From the NCBI RefSeq assembly GCF_900103185.1, contig NZ_FNJD01000005.1, forward strand, positions 62,001 through 126,000: DNA of 64,000 nucleotides, given 5' to 3'. Within the stretch, counting starts at the first letter, position 1, and each line of letters opens with the position of its first letter. The translations under genes were made by a program, and so were the position numbers. The stretch comes from Sulfitobacter litoralis (GTDB lineage: Bacteria > Pseudomonadota > Alphaproteobacteria > Rhodobacterales > Rhodobacteraceae). Below, piece after piece: positions 51,864-61,644 of the stretch. A model generated the notes under the pieces. It saw nothing but the letters and a program-made list of their open reading frames with translations. It made no database searches and was not told where the DNA came from.

Positions 51864-53687
51864 ATGGCGCATTTTCATTCAGACAATTTTAAGACGTTCC
51901 TGCGCGCCTCTACGGCTGCGGCGGCTTTGGTCTGGGGAGGATACACGGCCGGCTTCGCCGCGACGCTTGATATCACGGGCATCGACGCGGCCTCCGACCT
52001 CTACGAGACGGTCTCAGGCGGATCACTGCTGCGCGAGGAAACTGCCGAAGACGCTGATCCGACCACCCAAGAACTGCTGGCTGCCGCTCAGGCTGATTAC
52101 GCTCGGTTGCTGGCTGTGCTTTACGACAAAGGGTATTTCGCAGCTGTCATCAAGATTACCCTCGACGGTGTAGATGCTTCTGCCATTGCGCCGGTGACAC
52201 CGCCGAAACAGATCAACCGTGCTGTGATCGATATCGAGACGGGGCGAAAGTTCAGCTTTTCAAAGGCAGAGATCGCTCCTGTGGCACCGGAAACTGAACT
52301 GCCGGAACAGTTTGCAGCGGGAGAAACTGCAAGTCTGGGCGTGATGAAGGAAGCCGTTGCCGCTGGCATAGAGGGGTGGCGCGATCAAGGTCATGCCAAG
52401 GCCGAGCTGGCAGAGCAACAGCTGACAGCCCGTGTTCCTGACGCGACTTTGGCCGCAACGCTTCGACTGCGCCCGGGCCCACGGCTTCGGTTTGGTGAGC
52501 TGGCCGTAAAGGGCCAAAGCGACGTGACCCTGCGCCGGATCAAAAAGATCGCAGGCTTACCAACGGGAGAGGTGTATTCGCAAGAGCAGCTTGATCTCGC
52601 GGCAACGCGGCTGCGGCGCACGGGTGCTTTCAGCTCAGTCGCCATGATCGAGGCCGATCAGATTACAGCGCCAGACGTGCTGCCGATCACCGTGCAGGTG
52701 ACTGACGCACCCAAGCGTCGCTTTGGTTTCGGCGCCGAACTTTCATTGCTCGATGGTCTAAGCGTTAGCTCCTATTGGCTGCATCGCAACTTGCTTGGCG
52801 GGGCCGAAAGGCTGCGCGTCGAGGGGGAGGTATCCGGTATCGGTGGCGATTCAGGCGGTACCGATTATCGCCTCGGTACGCGTTTTGAACGCCCCGCGAC
52901 ATTTAACGCCGACACAAATTTCTACGCGCTGGCTGAAATCGAACAACTGGACGAGGTGAATTATTTCTCGCGTCAACTCGACCTCGAGGCCGGCGTCGAA
53001 CGCATCGCCAGCGAGGAACGGACCTACAGCCTAGGTGTCGGCCTACGCACCGCGCAAACCCGTGATGCCTTTGGCGAGAACGAATATACGTTGCTGACCC
53101 TGCCGCTAAGCGCGGAGCATGATTATCGCGATAACCGGCTGGATGCCAAAGACGGATATTATGCCAAAGCCAGCGTGACGCCATTTGTTGCGCTGGCCGG
53201 GTCGGATAACGGCGTGCGCAGCTATATCGATGTGCGCGGCTATAAAACCTTTGGCACCACTCGGCCGGTCACCTTCGCGCTGCGCGGTCAGTTGGGGTCG
53301 GTCTACGGCCCGACGCTGTCGGAATCGCCGGCAGACTACCTGTTCTATTCGGGCGGCGGGGGCACAGTGCGGGGGCAACCTTATCAATCGCTCGGCGTGG
53401 ATTTGGCCAGTGGTGACACCGTGGGCGGGCGCAGCTTTGCGGGCCTATCCGCAGAGGCACGCTGGCAGGTCCGCGACAAAATCGGCGTCGTTGCATTTGC
53501 CGATGCGGGCTATATCGGCGCGGAAGAGTTCTATGACGGGTCAGGGACATGGCAGTCTGGGGCGGGTCTTGGCCTGCGCTATGCGACAGGCATCGGTCCG
53601 ATCCGCGTCGACCTCGCGGTACCCGTTTCAGGTCCCGAGACAGATGAGAATTTTCAAGTTTATATCGGTATTGGACAATCGTTTTGA
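51864..53687 (+). CDS. tamA: Outer-membrane assembly protein TamA (Omp85 family)
   Basis: The 607-residue product has a signal peptide (about 12-33, ending GFAA), POTRA-type repeats (about 35-290, ending QVTDAPKRRFGFGAELSL) and a C-terminal 16-stranded barrel that ends in phenylalanine (VYIGIGQSF), as outer-membrane proteins do. VGGRSFAGLSAEARWQV lies in the barrel. With TamB it supports insertion of outer-membrane proteins or movement of lipids. Its stop overlaps the tamB start as TTGA. Confidence 0.92.
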   Translation: MAHFHSDNFKTFLRASTAAAALVWGGYTAGFAATLDITGIDAASDLYETVSGGSLLREETAEDADPTTQELLAAAQADYARLLAVLYDKGYFAAVIKITLDGVDASAIAPVTPPKQINRAVIDIETGRKFSFSKAEIAPVAPETELPEQFAAGETASLGVMKEAVAAGIEGWRDQGHAKAELAEQQLTARVPDATLAATLRLRPGPRLRFGELAVKGQSDVTLRRIKKIAGLPTGEVYSQEQLDLAATRLRRTGAFSSVAMIEADQITAPDVLPITVQVTDAPKRRFGFGAELSLLDGLSVSSYWLHRNLLGGAERLRVEGEVSGIGGDSGGTDYRLGTRFERPATFNADTNFYALAEIEQLDEVNYFSRQLDLEAGVERIASEERTYSLGVGLRTAQTRDAFGENEYTLLTLPLSAEHDYRDNRLDAKDGYYAKASVTPFVALAGSDNGVRSYIDVRGYKTFGTTRPVTFALRGQLGSVYGPTLSESPADYLFYSGGGGTVRGQPYQSLGVDLASGDTVGGRSFAGLSAEARWQVRDKIGVVAFADAGYIGAEEFYDGSGTWQSGAGLGLRYATGIGPIRVDLAVPVSGPETDENFQVYIGIGQSF

Positions 53688-56600
53688 TCCACTTCATGCG
53701 CCACTTTTTAGTTTCCGCCCTGATCTTTGTCAGCACTGTCGCCACGGCACAGGAGAATGACAAAGGGTTCCTGACTCGCACCATCCAAGATGCCCTGAGC
53801 GGGGCAGGCCGGACGGTCAGCATCGACGGTTTTGCCGGTGCGCTGAGTTCGCGTGCGCGTTTTGACCGGATGACGATCGCTGATGAACAAGGGGTCTGGC
53901 TGACACTGGAAGAGGTCGAACTGGACTGGAATCGCTCTGCCTTGCTGCGCGGGCGGCTAGAGGTGCAGGCACTGACGGCAAAGCGGTTGAACGTGCCGCG
54001 GCTGCCTGTCTCGGAGGAAGAAGCGCTTCCCGATCCGGAAGCCAAGCCCTTTAGCTTTCCTGCAATCCCTGATCTGCCCGTCGCCATCGACGTGGCGGAT
54101 TTTTCAGTCGACGAGATCAACCTGGGCGCGCCGATTTTGGGCGAGCCGGCACAGCTGACTGTGCAGGCGACCGCGCTGTTGAACGATGATACCGCGAATG
54201 TCGATATTCTTGCTGCACGGACTGATGGCAAGAAGGGTGAGTTCAAGATTATCGCGGACCTTAATCGTAGCGATAGCTTGCTGGAAATGGCCGTGACCCT
54301 CTCTGAGGAAGCCAAGGGCATTATCTCGCGCACGCTGAAGCTGCCGGATGAACCCTCGGTTGATCTTGTTATCGCGGGTCGGGGGCCATTGTCGGACTTT
54401 GAAACGGATATTGACCTTTCTACCGATGGCGAACAGCGTCTGGACGGTCAGGTTATCGTGGCGGCACAAGGGGATAACACCACGCCGGACCGCCGCATTC
54501 GGGCTGATCTGAGGGGCGACGTGACCGCGTTGATCCTGTCGCAATACCGCGAATTCTTTGGCGCCGATGTGGCGTTGACCCTCGACGCGCTGGTTCGCGC
54601 CGAGGGTGGCGTCGATGTCAGCGACTTCGCTCTCAAGGCGCAGTCAGCCGAGCTGCAAGGCAAGATCACGCTGAACAGTGACAATTGGCCCAGCCTGATC
54701 GACATAACCGGGACCGTCGCCAGCGCCGACGGGAGCCTTGTTCTGCTGCCTGTTGCAGGCGGCAATACTTATGTGCGCCGTGTTGCGCTGGACGTGAACT
54801 ATGACGTGCAAGATGGCGACGCGATCAATGCTATGTTCGACGTCAGCGAGCTTGCCACCGAAGCGCTCGCTGCAGAATCGACCCAAGTGACATTGGATGG
54901 CACCCTGCAAGGCGATGCGGGATCGGTCGGCGAATTCATGGGCGACCTCGGGTTTTCGGCGCAGGGGCTGTCGCTGACCAATGGTGCCGTCTCCGAAGCT
55001 GTCGGCAAGTCCTTGAGCGGACGCACGACAATCGCCTACACCGAAGGCACACCGGTTCAGATTTCCGATCTTGATCTGTCGGGCACAAACTACGGTCTGA
55101 CGGGGGACGTAACGATCAGCGGCCCAGGCGAAAGCTTTTTGACCCAGTTGAACGCACGGCTGGAAGCCACTGACATTAGTCGATTTTCCGCTCTTGCCGG
55201 ACGCGAGATGGATGGTGCGGCGAATGTCGACATCGTCGGCCAGATCACGCCTCTGGATGGGACGTTTGATCTGAATATCTCTGGTCTGACACAGGATTTG
55301 AAGGTCGGCATCGAACAGGCCGATGCCTTGCTTGTTGGGGATACAACGCTCAGCCTTGGCGCGTCGCGGGATGAGACGGGTACATTTGTCCGCGATCTGA
55401 TGCTTGAGAACGACGCGCTGACCGCCAGCGGGGGTGTTGAATTGCGAAGCGATAATTCGCAGGCACGCATTGAGGCAAAGCTGAATGATATCGCGGTTGT
55501 GCTGCCGCAATATTCCGGCCCGATCACGATCAAGGCCGAGGCCGACCAAGACAGCCGCGGCTGGACAGTCGATGCAGTGACAGACGGCCCTTACGGAGCG
55601 CAACTAACAGCAAAAGGGCTCGCGACAGGCGAAAATGCTTTGCTCAATTTCACAGCTGATGTACCCGAGCTGCGCGATTTTGTACCCGAAGCCCCCGTGG
55701 AAGGTCCGGTTTCCTTGGCCGGTGTGCTGCGCCAATCGCCGGACGGGTGGCAAGTGGACACCAAAGCGACTGCGCCCGAGGATGTTACCGCCACGGTCGA
55801 GGGGTTACTGACGCCGCTTGATCTAGACTTCACCGCGTCAATCCCGCGGGTAGAGGCGTTTACCCCTCAGGTGACAGGCGCGGTCGAGGCATCGGGGACG
55901 CTCAAGCAATTAGACGAAGGCTTCCAGATCAATGCCAAAGCCAGCGGTCCTTACGCGGCGAAGGTCGCCGTTCAAGGTATGTTAACACCTATGGTTGATA
56001 TCTCTTTCGACGCATCGGTCCCGAATCTTCAAGCGGTGGTACCGCAAGTGAACGGGCCACTTGCTGCGACCGGGACCGTGCGCCAGACGGAAAAGGGGTT
56101 TTTTGTCGATACCAGCGCGACCGGCCCATATGGTGCGCGCGCCATGGTTGAAGGATTGGCTACAGGCCCCGAGATGTCACTGACCTTTGACGTGTCGGTG
56201 CCAAATGTGCAGCCCTTGGTGCCGGGCGTGTCCGGCCCGCTTGCGGCGAAGGGAACGGTACGGCAAACGCCGGCCGGCATCGTCGTGAACACCAACGCGA
56301 CTGGTCCCTATGCAGCACGTGCTTCGGTGCGGGGGGTGGTCACGGGGGATGCGCCTGCGTTGACCTACGATGTCACGATCCCCAATCTTGGGGCAGTGGT
56401 GCCGAAACTCTCCGGTCCGCTGAATGTGACAGGCACCGCCGAACAGGAAAACGCAGGCTGGCGGGTAAATACCAATGCCGCCGGTCCCGCTGGCACCCGC
56501 GCCACAATTGCCGGGCTCGTTGGGAATGACGGAAACCTGAACCTTGATGTGAACGGGAACGTGCCACTTGGGCTGTCGGCCCCCTTTATCGCACCACGCA

Positions 56601-57841
56601 TCTTGCAGGGCCAAGCCCGGTTTGACCTGACGGTAAGCGGTCCTCCTGCGCTTGCGTCTGTCACGGGGACATTGCAAACCTCTGACGCGTCACTATCGGC
56701 ACCCAACCTTCGGGTGTCATTGCAAAATATTGCTGCGGATGTTCGTTTGGCCAATAACCGTGCGCAAATCGATCTGACCGCTCGCGGTGCCGATGGTGGG
56801 CAGGTCAAGGTCGGAGGGGCGGTGACCCTGACGGGCTCGCTGCCAGCTGACATCCAAATCGGTCTGAATAGTCTCGTGCTGATCGACCCGTCGCTCTACC
56901 GAACGTCGCTAGATGGCAATCTTCGACTGTCAGGTCCCCTCGCGGGCGGGGCAAGTATCAGCGGCCGAATTGACGTGGGCGAGACCGAAGTGAGCGTGCC
57001 GTCGACCGGTATGACGAGCATCGGGGATATTCCGCAGATCGACTTTATTGGTGCACCTGCCGATGTCATCGCTACCCGTCGCAAGGCCGGGCTGACCGGT
57101 GCAGATGCTGGAACGGATCCGGCGGCCAGCGGCGACAGTGGGCCTGGATTCGGCCTGAATATCCAAATTAACGCGCCGCGCCGTATCTTTGTGCGGGGCC
57201 GCGGGCTGGATGCTGAATTGGGGGGCAGCCTGTTGTTGACGGGATCGACCAACCAAATCATCTCGGCCGGTCGGTTTGATCTGATCCGTGGGCGTCTTGA
57301 TATTCTTGGCAAGCGGTTCGAGCTGGACGAGGGGTCCGTGCGCTTTCAAGGCGATTTGGTTCCCTATCTTCGGTTTGCCACATCGACCTCGACCAACACA
57401 GGAGAGGTCCGCATTATCATCGAGGGAAAAGCCACATCGCCCAAGGTGTCGTTTGAATCGACCCCTGATTCACCCCAAGATGAGGTGCTGGCGCAGTTGC
57501 TGTTTGGGCGCAACATTTCGGAGATTTCGGCGTTTCAAGCTCTGCAATTGGCCAGTGCCGTTGCGACACTGGCCGGACGTGGAGGCGCAGGGATCGTTGC
57601 TAACTTGCGCACAGGCTTCGGGCTGGATGATCTTGATGTGACCACCACTGACAGCGGGGCCACGGCTGTGCGCGCAGGGAAATACATCTCGGAAAATGTC
57701 TATACGGATGTCACCGCAGCCTCGGATGGGACGGCCGATGTGTCTATTAACCTCGATCTAACCAAAAACTTGACGGCCAAGGGAACGGTGGGGTCCGACG
57801 GGAATACCGGGATCGGTATTTTCTTTGAAAAAGATTATTGA
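53684..57841 (+). CDS. tamB: Translocation and assembly module protein TamB
   Basis: The 1385-residue product has an N-terminal signal anchor (MRHFLVSALIFVSTVATAQ), a very long beta-helix-like body that spans the periplasm and a C-terminal DUF490 domain with the signature FDLIRGRLDILGKRFELDEG and GKYISENVYTDVTA. Between about 610 and 970 lie six approximate repeats of 59-60 residues, each with GPL..TGT..Q and A.GP.GARA, forming regular rungs. TamB-like proteins act as bridges for lipid transport. The TTG start at 53684 overlaps tamA (TTGA); an ATG at 53696 is also possible. Confidence 0.92.
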   Translation: MIHFMRHFLVSALIFVSTVATAQENDKGFLTRTIQDALSGAGRTVSIDGFAGALSSRARFDRMTIADEQGVWLTLEEVELDWNRSALLRGRLEVQALTAKRLNVPRLPVSEEEALPDPEAKPFSFPAIPDLPVAIDVADFSVDEINLGAPILGEPAQLTVQATALLNDDTANVDILAARTDGKKGEFKIIADLNRSDSLLEMAVTLSEEAKGIISRTLKLPDEPSVDLVIAGRGPLSDFETDIDLSTDGEQRLDGQVIVAAQGDNTTPDRRIRADLRGDVTALILSQYREFFGADVALTLDALVRAEGGVDVSDFALKAQSAELQGKITLNSDNWPSLIDITGTVASADGSLVLLPVAGGNTYVRRVALDVNYDVQDGDAINAMFDVSELATEALAAESTQVTLDGTLQGDAGSVGEFMGDLGFSAQGLSLTNGAVSEAVGKSLSGRTTIAYTEGTPVQISDLDLSGTNYGLTGDVTISGPGESFLTQLNARLEATDISRFSALAGREMDGAANVDIVGQITPLDGTFDLNISGLTQDLKVGIEQADALLVGDTTLSLGASRDETGTFVRDLMLENDALTASGGVELRSDNSQARIEAKLNDIAVVLPQYSGPITIKAEADQDSRGWTVDAVTDGPYGAQLTAKGLATGENALLNFTADVPELRDFVPEAPVEGPVSLAGVLRQSPDGWQVDTKATAPEDVTATVEGLLTPLDLDFTASIPRVEAFTPQVTGAVEASGTLKQLDEGFQINAKASGPYAAKVAVQGMLTPMVDISFDASVPNLQAVVPQVNGPLAATGTVRQTEKGFFVDTSATGPYGARAMVEGLATGPEMSLTFDVSVPNVQPLVPGVSGPLAAKGTVRQTPAGIVVNTNATGPYAARASVRGVVTGDAPALTYDVTIPNLGAVVPKLSGPLNVTGTAEQENAGWRVNTNAAGPAGTRATIAGLVGNDGNLNLDVNGNVPLGLSAPFIAPRILQGQARFDLTVSGPPALASVTGTLQTSDASLSAPNLRVSLQNIAADVRLANNRAQIDLTARGADGGQVKVGGAVTLTGSLPADIQIGLNSLVLIDPSLYRTSLDGNLRLSGPLAGGASISGRIDVGETEVSVPSTGMTSIGDIPQIDFIGAPADVIATRRKAGLTGADAGTDPAASGDSGPGFGLNIQINAPRRIFVRGRGLDAELGGSLLLTGSTNQIISAGRFDLIRGRLDILGKRFELDEGSVRFQGDLVPYLRFATSTSTNTGEVRIIIEGKATSPKVSFESTPDSPQDEVLAQLLFGRNISEISAFQALQLASAVATLAGRGGAGIVANLRTGFGLDDLDVTTTDSGATAVRAGKYISENVYTDVTAASDGTADVSINLDLTKNLTAKGTVGSDGNTGIGIFFEKDY

Positions 57842-57880
57842 ACTGATCCGCGAGGCTGCAAAGACAGGGATAACGCCGAA

Positions 57881-57939
57881 GGGGGCCAGCCCCCGCCTCG
57901 GCGTGGCCGAGGCACCCCCGGGATTTGATCCATCTGGAA
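57881..57939. repeat. Paired hairpins and intergenic repeat, copy B
   Basis: GGGGGC and GCCCCC (57881-57894) and then GCCTCGG and CCGAGGC (57895-57913) form two adjacent hairpins between convergent genes. They run into a 25-bp unit (57915-57939) that is the reverse complement of the copy at 6313-6337, 21 of 25 identities. They may end tamAB transcription. Confidence 0.6.
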
Positions 57940-57951
57940 GAGCTTATCCTG

Positions 57952-58470
57952 CTACCCGACGCGCGGCGTGAAGCGGCCGTAGCGGCCCTGATCGTACATC
58001 AAGCCAGAAGCGTCTTCGTCGGTTTCATACGCAGCGTGGGTGACTTGGCCAAGGATGATCGAATGGTCGCCCGCCGGGTGGACGGCGTAGGTGTCGCAGT
58101 GAAAGCTTGCAAGACAGCCTGACAGCGTGGGGGCACCGTTGGGGCCTGTTGACCAGTCGAATGCGCCAAAGGCATCGCCGGACACAGCAAAAGCATCCGC
58201 AAGAGCGCGTTGGCCTGCGTCCAAGATATGCACGGCGAACTGCGCAGCCTGTGCAAACGCGTCATGGCGTTTGGAGCTGAGCGCGGGGGACCATTGCACC
58301 AACGGTGGGTCAAGCGAAACTGAGGAGAATGAATTCGCGGTCATCCCCAAGGGGCCATCGGCGGTCTGAGCCGTGATGATCGTCACACCTGTGCCAAACC
58401 GGCCAAAAGCGCGGCGCAGTTCGACTGTTGCGTCGGGCAGGGGAATGAAGTGATGCATATTGTCAGCCAT
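57952..58470 (-). CDS. Flavin reductase family protein
   Basis: The 172-residue product carries the FMN-binding split-barrel: RRAFGRFGTGVTIITAQTAD, then GMTANSFSSVSLDPPLVQWSPAL and FAVHILDAGQRALADAFA, the typical pattern of NAD(P)H-flavin reductases that supply reduced FMN to a monooxygenase. No monooxygenase is adjacent. The start is uncertain: MADNMHHF (58470) or MHHFIPL (58458), both with weak ribosome-binding sites. Confidence 0.88.
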   Translation of the reverse strand: MADNMHHFIPLPDATVELRRAFGRFGTGVTIITAQTADGPLGMTANSFSSVSLDPPLVQWSPALSSKRHDAFAQAAQFAVHILDAGQRALADAFAVSGDAFGAFDWSTGPNGAPTLSGCLASFHCDTYAVHPAGDHSIILGQVTHAAYETDEDASGLMYDQGRYGRFTPRVG

Positions 58471-58725
58471 ATCGCAGCGGTGCCACGCGACGCTGGATTT
58501 GTCCAGACGGCAAACCCCCGTGCCTCGGCCGCCGATAATAGCGGTTTGGTGGAACCGAACCGCCCCCAACGTGTTGTCCCTTCACTGAGAGGCGTGACCG
58601 TAACATACCGGAATGCCTGTCGGAAAAGGGGTGCTGGGACATGACGTTCCATCCACCGCCAACAGGCACCCGAATGCCGACGCTCACGACTGATACAGGC
58701 GGTTTTCCCGCCGGAAGGATAGATT

Positions 58726-59241
58726 ATGACACTGAATCGTTTTGCACCCCTCAAGCTGACTGTAGCTGCACTTGTAACCGGCGCTGCGTTGTCCACGCCT
58801 GCCTTGGCAGATGACGGCGAGACTGTGGACCACACTGAAGTCGGCTCGCTGAGCTGTGACGTTAGCGATGGCACTGGCTTTATTTTCGGTTCTACCCGTG
58901 AACTGACCTGTACCTTCAACCCCGTGCAGGAAGGTCTGGCAGACGAGACATATGTCGGCGATATCAAGCGCTACGGCATCGATATCGGCAAGACCCAGAA
59001 CGGCCAAATGTCCTGGCTTGTTCTGGCACCGACTGAATCCGAATATTACGAGGGTGGTCTGAACGGCGATTATCAGGGCGTATCAGCAGAGGCGACCTTT
59101 GGCGTCGGGCTCGGGGCCAATGTGATGGTTGGTGGTTCTGAAGATACACTGGCGTTGCAGCCGATTAGCTTGAATACCCAAAATGGTGTGAACTTTGCTA
59201 TCGGTGTGGGTGAAATCACCTTGCAACGTGTCGAAGGCTAA
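58726..59241 (+). CDS. DUF992 protein, exported
   Basis: The 171-residue product has a signal peptide (LTVAALVTGAALSTPALA) and a DUF992 beta-rich domain with VGSLSCDVSDGTGFIFGSTR and ELTCTFNP, where two cysteines can pair, and SWLVLAPTESEYYEGG, AEATFGVGLGANVMVGG. The family is periplasmic, of unknown function, common in alphaproteobacteria. GGAAGG precedes the ATG, and a terminator follows. Confidence 0.87.
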   Translation: MTLNRFAPLKLTVAALVTGAALSTPALADDGETVDHTEVGSLSCDVSDGTGFIFGSTRELTCTFNPVQEGLADETYVGDIKRYGIDIGKTQNGQMSWLVLAPTESEYYEGGLNGDYQGVSAEATFGVGLGANVMVGGSEDTLALQPISLNTQNGVNFAIGVGEITLQRVEG

Positions 59242-59270
59242 ATTCGATATCTAGCTAATTTGTGACGTGA

Positions 59271-59294
59271 GGGGCACCGCGTGGTGCCCCTTTT
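59271..59294 (+). terminator. Rho-independent terminator of the DUF992 gene
   Basis: GGGGCACC and GGTGCCCC pair around GCGT, and four T follow. It lies between the DUF992 gene and the convergent acsA stop. Confidence 0.8.
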
Positions 59295-59307
59295 CCGTTG
59301 TCGCTTC

Positions 59308-61263
59308 CTAGCGGTCCATTCTGTTTGCGATCAAATCGTCGACGACTTCTGGTTCTGCAAGGGTCGAGGTATCGCCAAGCGCGCCATAGTCGTTTTCTGC
59401 AATCTTGCGCAGGATACGGCGCATGATCTTACCCGAACGTGTTTTGGGCAGCCCAGGCGCCCACTGGATCACATCTGGTGATGCAATAGGCCCAATCTCG
59501 GAACGAACCCAGTTTCGCAATTCGGTTCGCAACGCGTCACTCGGGCTTTCGCCGCTCATCAGGGATACGTAGCAATAAATGCCCTGACCTTTGATATCAT
59601 GAGGAAAGCCGACAACTGCGGCCTCGGCTACCTTTGGGTGTGCGACAAGCGCGCTTTCCACCTCTGCCGTCCCCATACGGTGGCCAGAAACGTTGATCAC
59701 ATCATCCACGCGGCCGGTGATCCAATAGTCGCCGTCCGCGTCGCGCCGACATCCATCGCCGGTAAAGTAATAGCCTTTGTAGTCGCTGAAATAGGTCTGC
59801 TCAAACCGTTCATGATCGCCCCAAATTGTGCGCATCTGGCCGGGCCAGCTGTCGGCAATACACAAAACACCCTCGACATCATTCCCGTCAATCTTGGCAC
59901 CCGATGTCGGTTCAAGGACAACCGGTCTGATCCCAAAGAACGGTTTCATCGCAGCGCCGGGCTTGGTTGCATGTGCCCCCGGTAGCGGGGTCATAAGGTG
60001 CCCCCCGGTTTCGGTCTGCCACCACGTATCGACGATGGGGCAATTCCCTTTGCCAACCACATCATTGTACCAGTTCCAGGCTTCGGGGTTTATTGGTTCA
60101 CCTACAGTGCCCAACAGCTTCAGGCTGCTCAGGTCGCATCCATCTACGAATGCGCGGCCTTTGCCCATCAACGCACGAATGGCGGTCGGCGCGGTGTAAA
60201 ATTGATTGACCTTGTGCTTTTCGCAGATCTGCCAGAACCGGCTTGCGTCGGGGTAGGTGGGCACGCCTTCAAACATCAAGGTGGTCGCTCCGTTGGCGAG
60301 TGGCCCATAGACGATATAGCTATGGCCCGTCACCCAACCCACATCCGCGGTACACCAATAGACGTCACCGTCATGGTAATCAAAGGTCACCTCGTGGGTT
60401 AGTGCAGCATAGACAAGATAGCCGCCCGTGGTATGCACAACGCCTTTGGGCTGGCCGGTCGAGCCGGAGGTATAGAGGATGAACAACGGGTCTTCCGCGT
60501 TCATGGCTTCTGGCGCGCAGCTGTCGGACGCCTCTTTGGCCAGTGCTGTATAATCCACATCTCGCGTGTCGTTCCACGCAACATCGCCGCCGGTCCGACG
60601 CACCACCAGACATTTGACCGAAGCGTCGCAGGACGCCAGCGCCTTGTCGGCGTTGGCCTTCAGCGGGGTCGCCTTGCCACCGCGCGGCGCAAAATCTGCG
60701 GTGATGACGATCTTTGCGTCCGAACCTTGCACCCGTGCTGCCAACGCATCAGGGGAGAACCCGGCAAACACGATTGAGTGGATCGCACCAATGCGCGCGC
60801 AGGCCAGCATGGCATAGGCGGCCTCGGGGATCATCGGCATATAGATGATCACACGGTCGCCTTTACCTACGCCCATGTCGCGCAGGATATTCGCCATTTT
60901 GCACGTCTGGCTGTGGAGGGCGCGATAGCTGATATGCTGCGCCTCTTCTTTAGGGCTGTCGGGTTCCCAGATGATCGCGGTCTGATCACCGCGCGTTTCA
61001 AGGTGGCGGTCGATACAGTTGGCGCTGACGTTCAGCGCGCCATCGGCGAACCAGTTGATCTTGACCTGCCCAAAAGTGAAATCGACGTCTTTGACCTTGG
61101 TGAACGGTGTCATCCAGTCAACGCGTTGCGCCTGTTCTTTCCAGAACCCCTCGGGGTCCGAGATAGAGGCATCATACATCGCATCATATTTGACGGCGTT
61201 CACATGGGCCGCGTCTGCGGTTTTGTCAGACGGCGGATAGGTTTGTGTGGCGACGTTGGACAT
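59308..61263 (-). CDS. acsA: Acetyl-CoA synthetase
   Basis: Acs activates acetate to acetyl-CoA through acetyl-AMP. The 651-residue product shows the AMP-binding loop [18 protein letters not shown], the adenylate-forming motif [20 protein letters not shown] and the C-terminal lysine in [14 protein letters not shown], the acetylation site that switches the enzyme off. No acetylase or deacetylase gene is adjacent. The gene diverges from the dctPQM operon across 381 bp. Confidence 0.96.
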   Translation of the reverse strand: MSNVATQTYPPSDKTADAAHVNAVKYDAMYDASISDPEGFWKEQAQRVDWMTPFTKVKDVDFTFGQVKINWFADGALNVSANCIDRHLETRGDQTAIIWEPDSPKEEAQHISYRALHSQTCKMANILRDMGVGKGDRVIIYMPMIPEAAYAMLACARIGAIHSIVFAGFSPDALAARVQGSDAKIVITADFAPRGGKATPLKANADKALASCDASVKCLVVRRTGGDVAWNDTRDVDYTALAKEASDSCAPEAMNAEDPLFILYTSGSTGQPKGVVHTTGGYLVYAALTHEVTFDYHDGDVYWCTADVGWVTGHSYIVYGPLANGATTLMFEGVPTYPDASRFWQICEKHKVNQFYTAPTAIRALMGKGRAFVDGCDLSSLKLLGTVGEPINPEAWNWYNDVVGKGNCPIVDTWWQTETGGHLMTPLPGAHATKPGAAMKPFFGIRPVVLEPTSGAKIDGNDVEGVLCIADSWPGQMRTIWGDHERFEQTYFSDYKGYYFTGDGCRRDADGDYWITGRVDDVINVSGHRMGTAEVESALVAHPKVAEAAVVGFPHDIKGQGIYCYVSLMSGESPSDALRTELRNWVRSEIGPIASPDVIQWAPGLPKTRSGKIMRRILRKIAENDYGALGDTSTLAEPEVVDDLIANRMDR

Positions 61264-61375
61264 GGTTCCTCCCTCAGAACTCTGTTCGTTTGCTGCCGCA
61301 CAGACGCTTGCGCGCGGCGGCTCTCCCTCGGCAGATCATAACGCGAAGTGAAAAGAAGGAAATAAGCATATGTAA

Positions 61376-61392
61376 ACAGACGGTTTGTCTGT
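61376..61392. promoter_or_regulatory. Inverted repeat upstream of acsA, possible operator
   Basis: ACAGAC and GTCTGT are exact complements around GGTTT, in an AT-rich setting (TGTAA before, AAATATT after). It lies 113 bp before acsA and about 250 bp before dctP. The size and symmetry fit a TetR-type dimer site; nothing identifies the regulator. Confidence 0.4.
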
Positions 61393-61506
61393 AAATATTT
61401 TTCCGTATTCCGCATAAATCAGTAAATTTCACCTCTCGCGATGCAAATTCCCTAGCAAACTTGGCCGATTGCCTGTCAACAGGTGCGACTGAGGCGCAGG
61501 CCGTGC

Positions 61507-61537
61507 TTCCAAATGACCTTAAATCCTCGCCGAAGGC
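61507..61537. repeat. Intergenic repeat, copy C
   Basis: A 31-bp unit from TTCCAAATGA to CTCGCCGAAGGC, same orientation and 29 of 31 identities with the copy at 9796-9826. A G/C hairpin at 61566-61588 is close by. Confidence 0.65.
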
Positions 61538-61644
61538 TCCTTTAACCGCGTCAGGGCCCCGTCTTGGGGGGTTGGCAGCCCGCCCCCCTGAAGGTAGTAT
61601 TTCGCCCAAGCGGGCCAGCAACAGTCCGCATAAGGGAGATATCA

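Larger units (their letters stand above)
61264..61644. other. acsA-dctP intergenic region
   Basis: A 381-bp gap between divergent operons. It contains an inverted repeat (61376-61392), copy C of the intergenic repeat (61507-61537) and a G/C hairpin, GGGGGG (61566-61571) with CCCCCC (61583-61588), 60 bp before dctP. The promoters of both operons must lie here. Confidence 0.55.
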
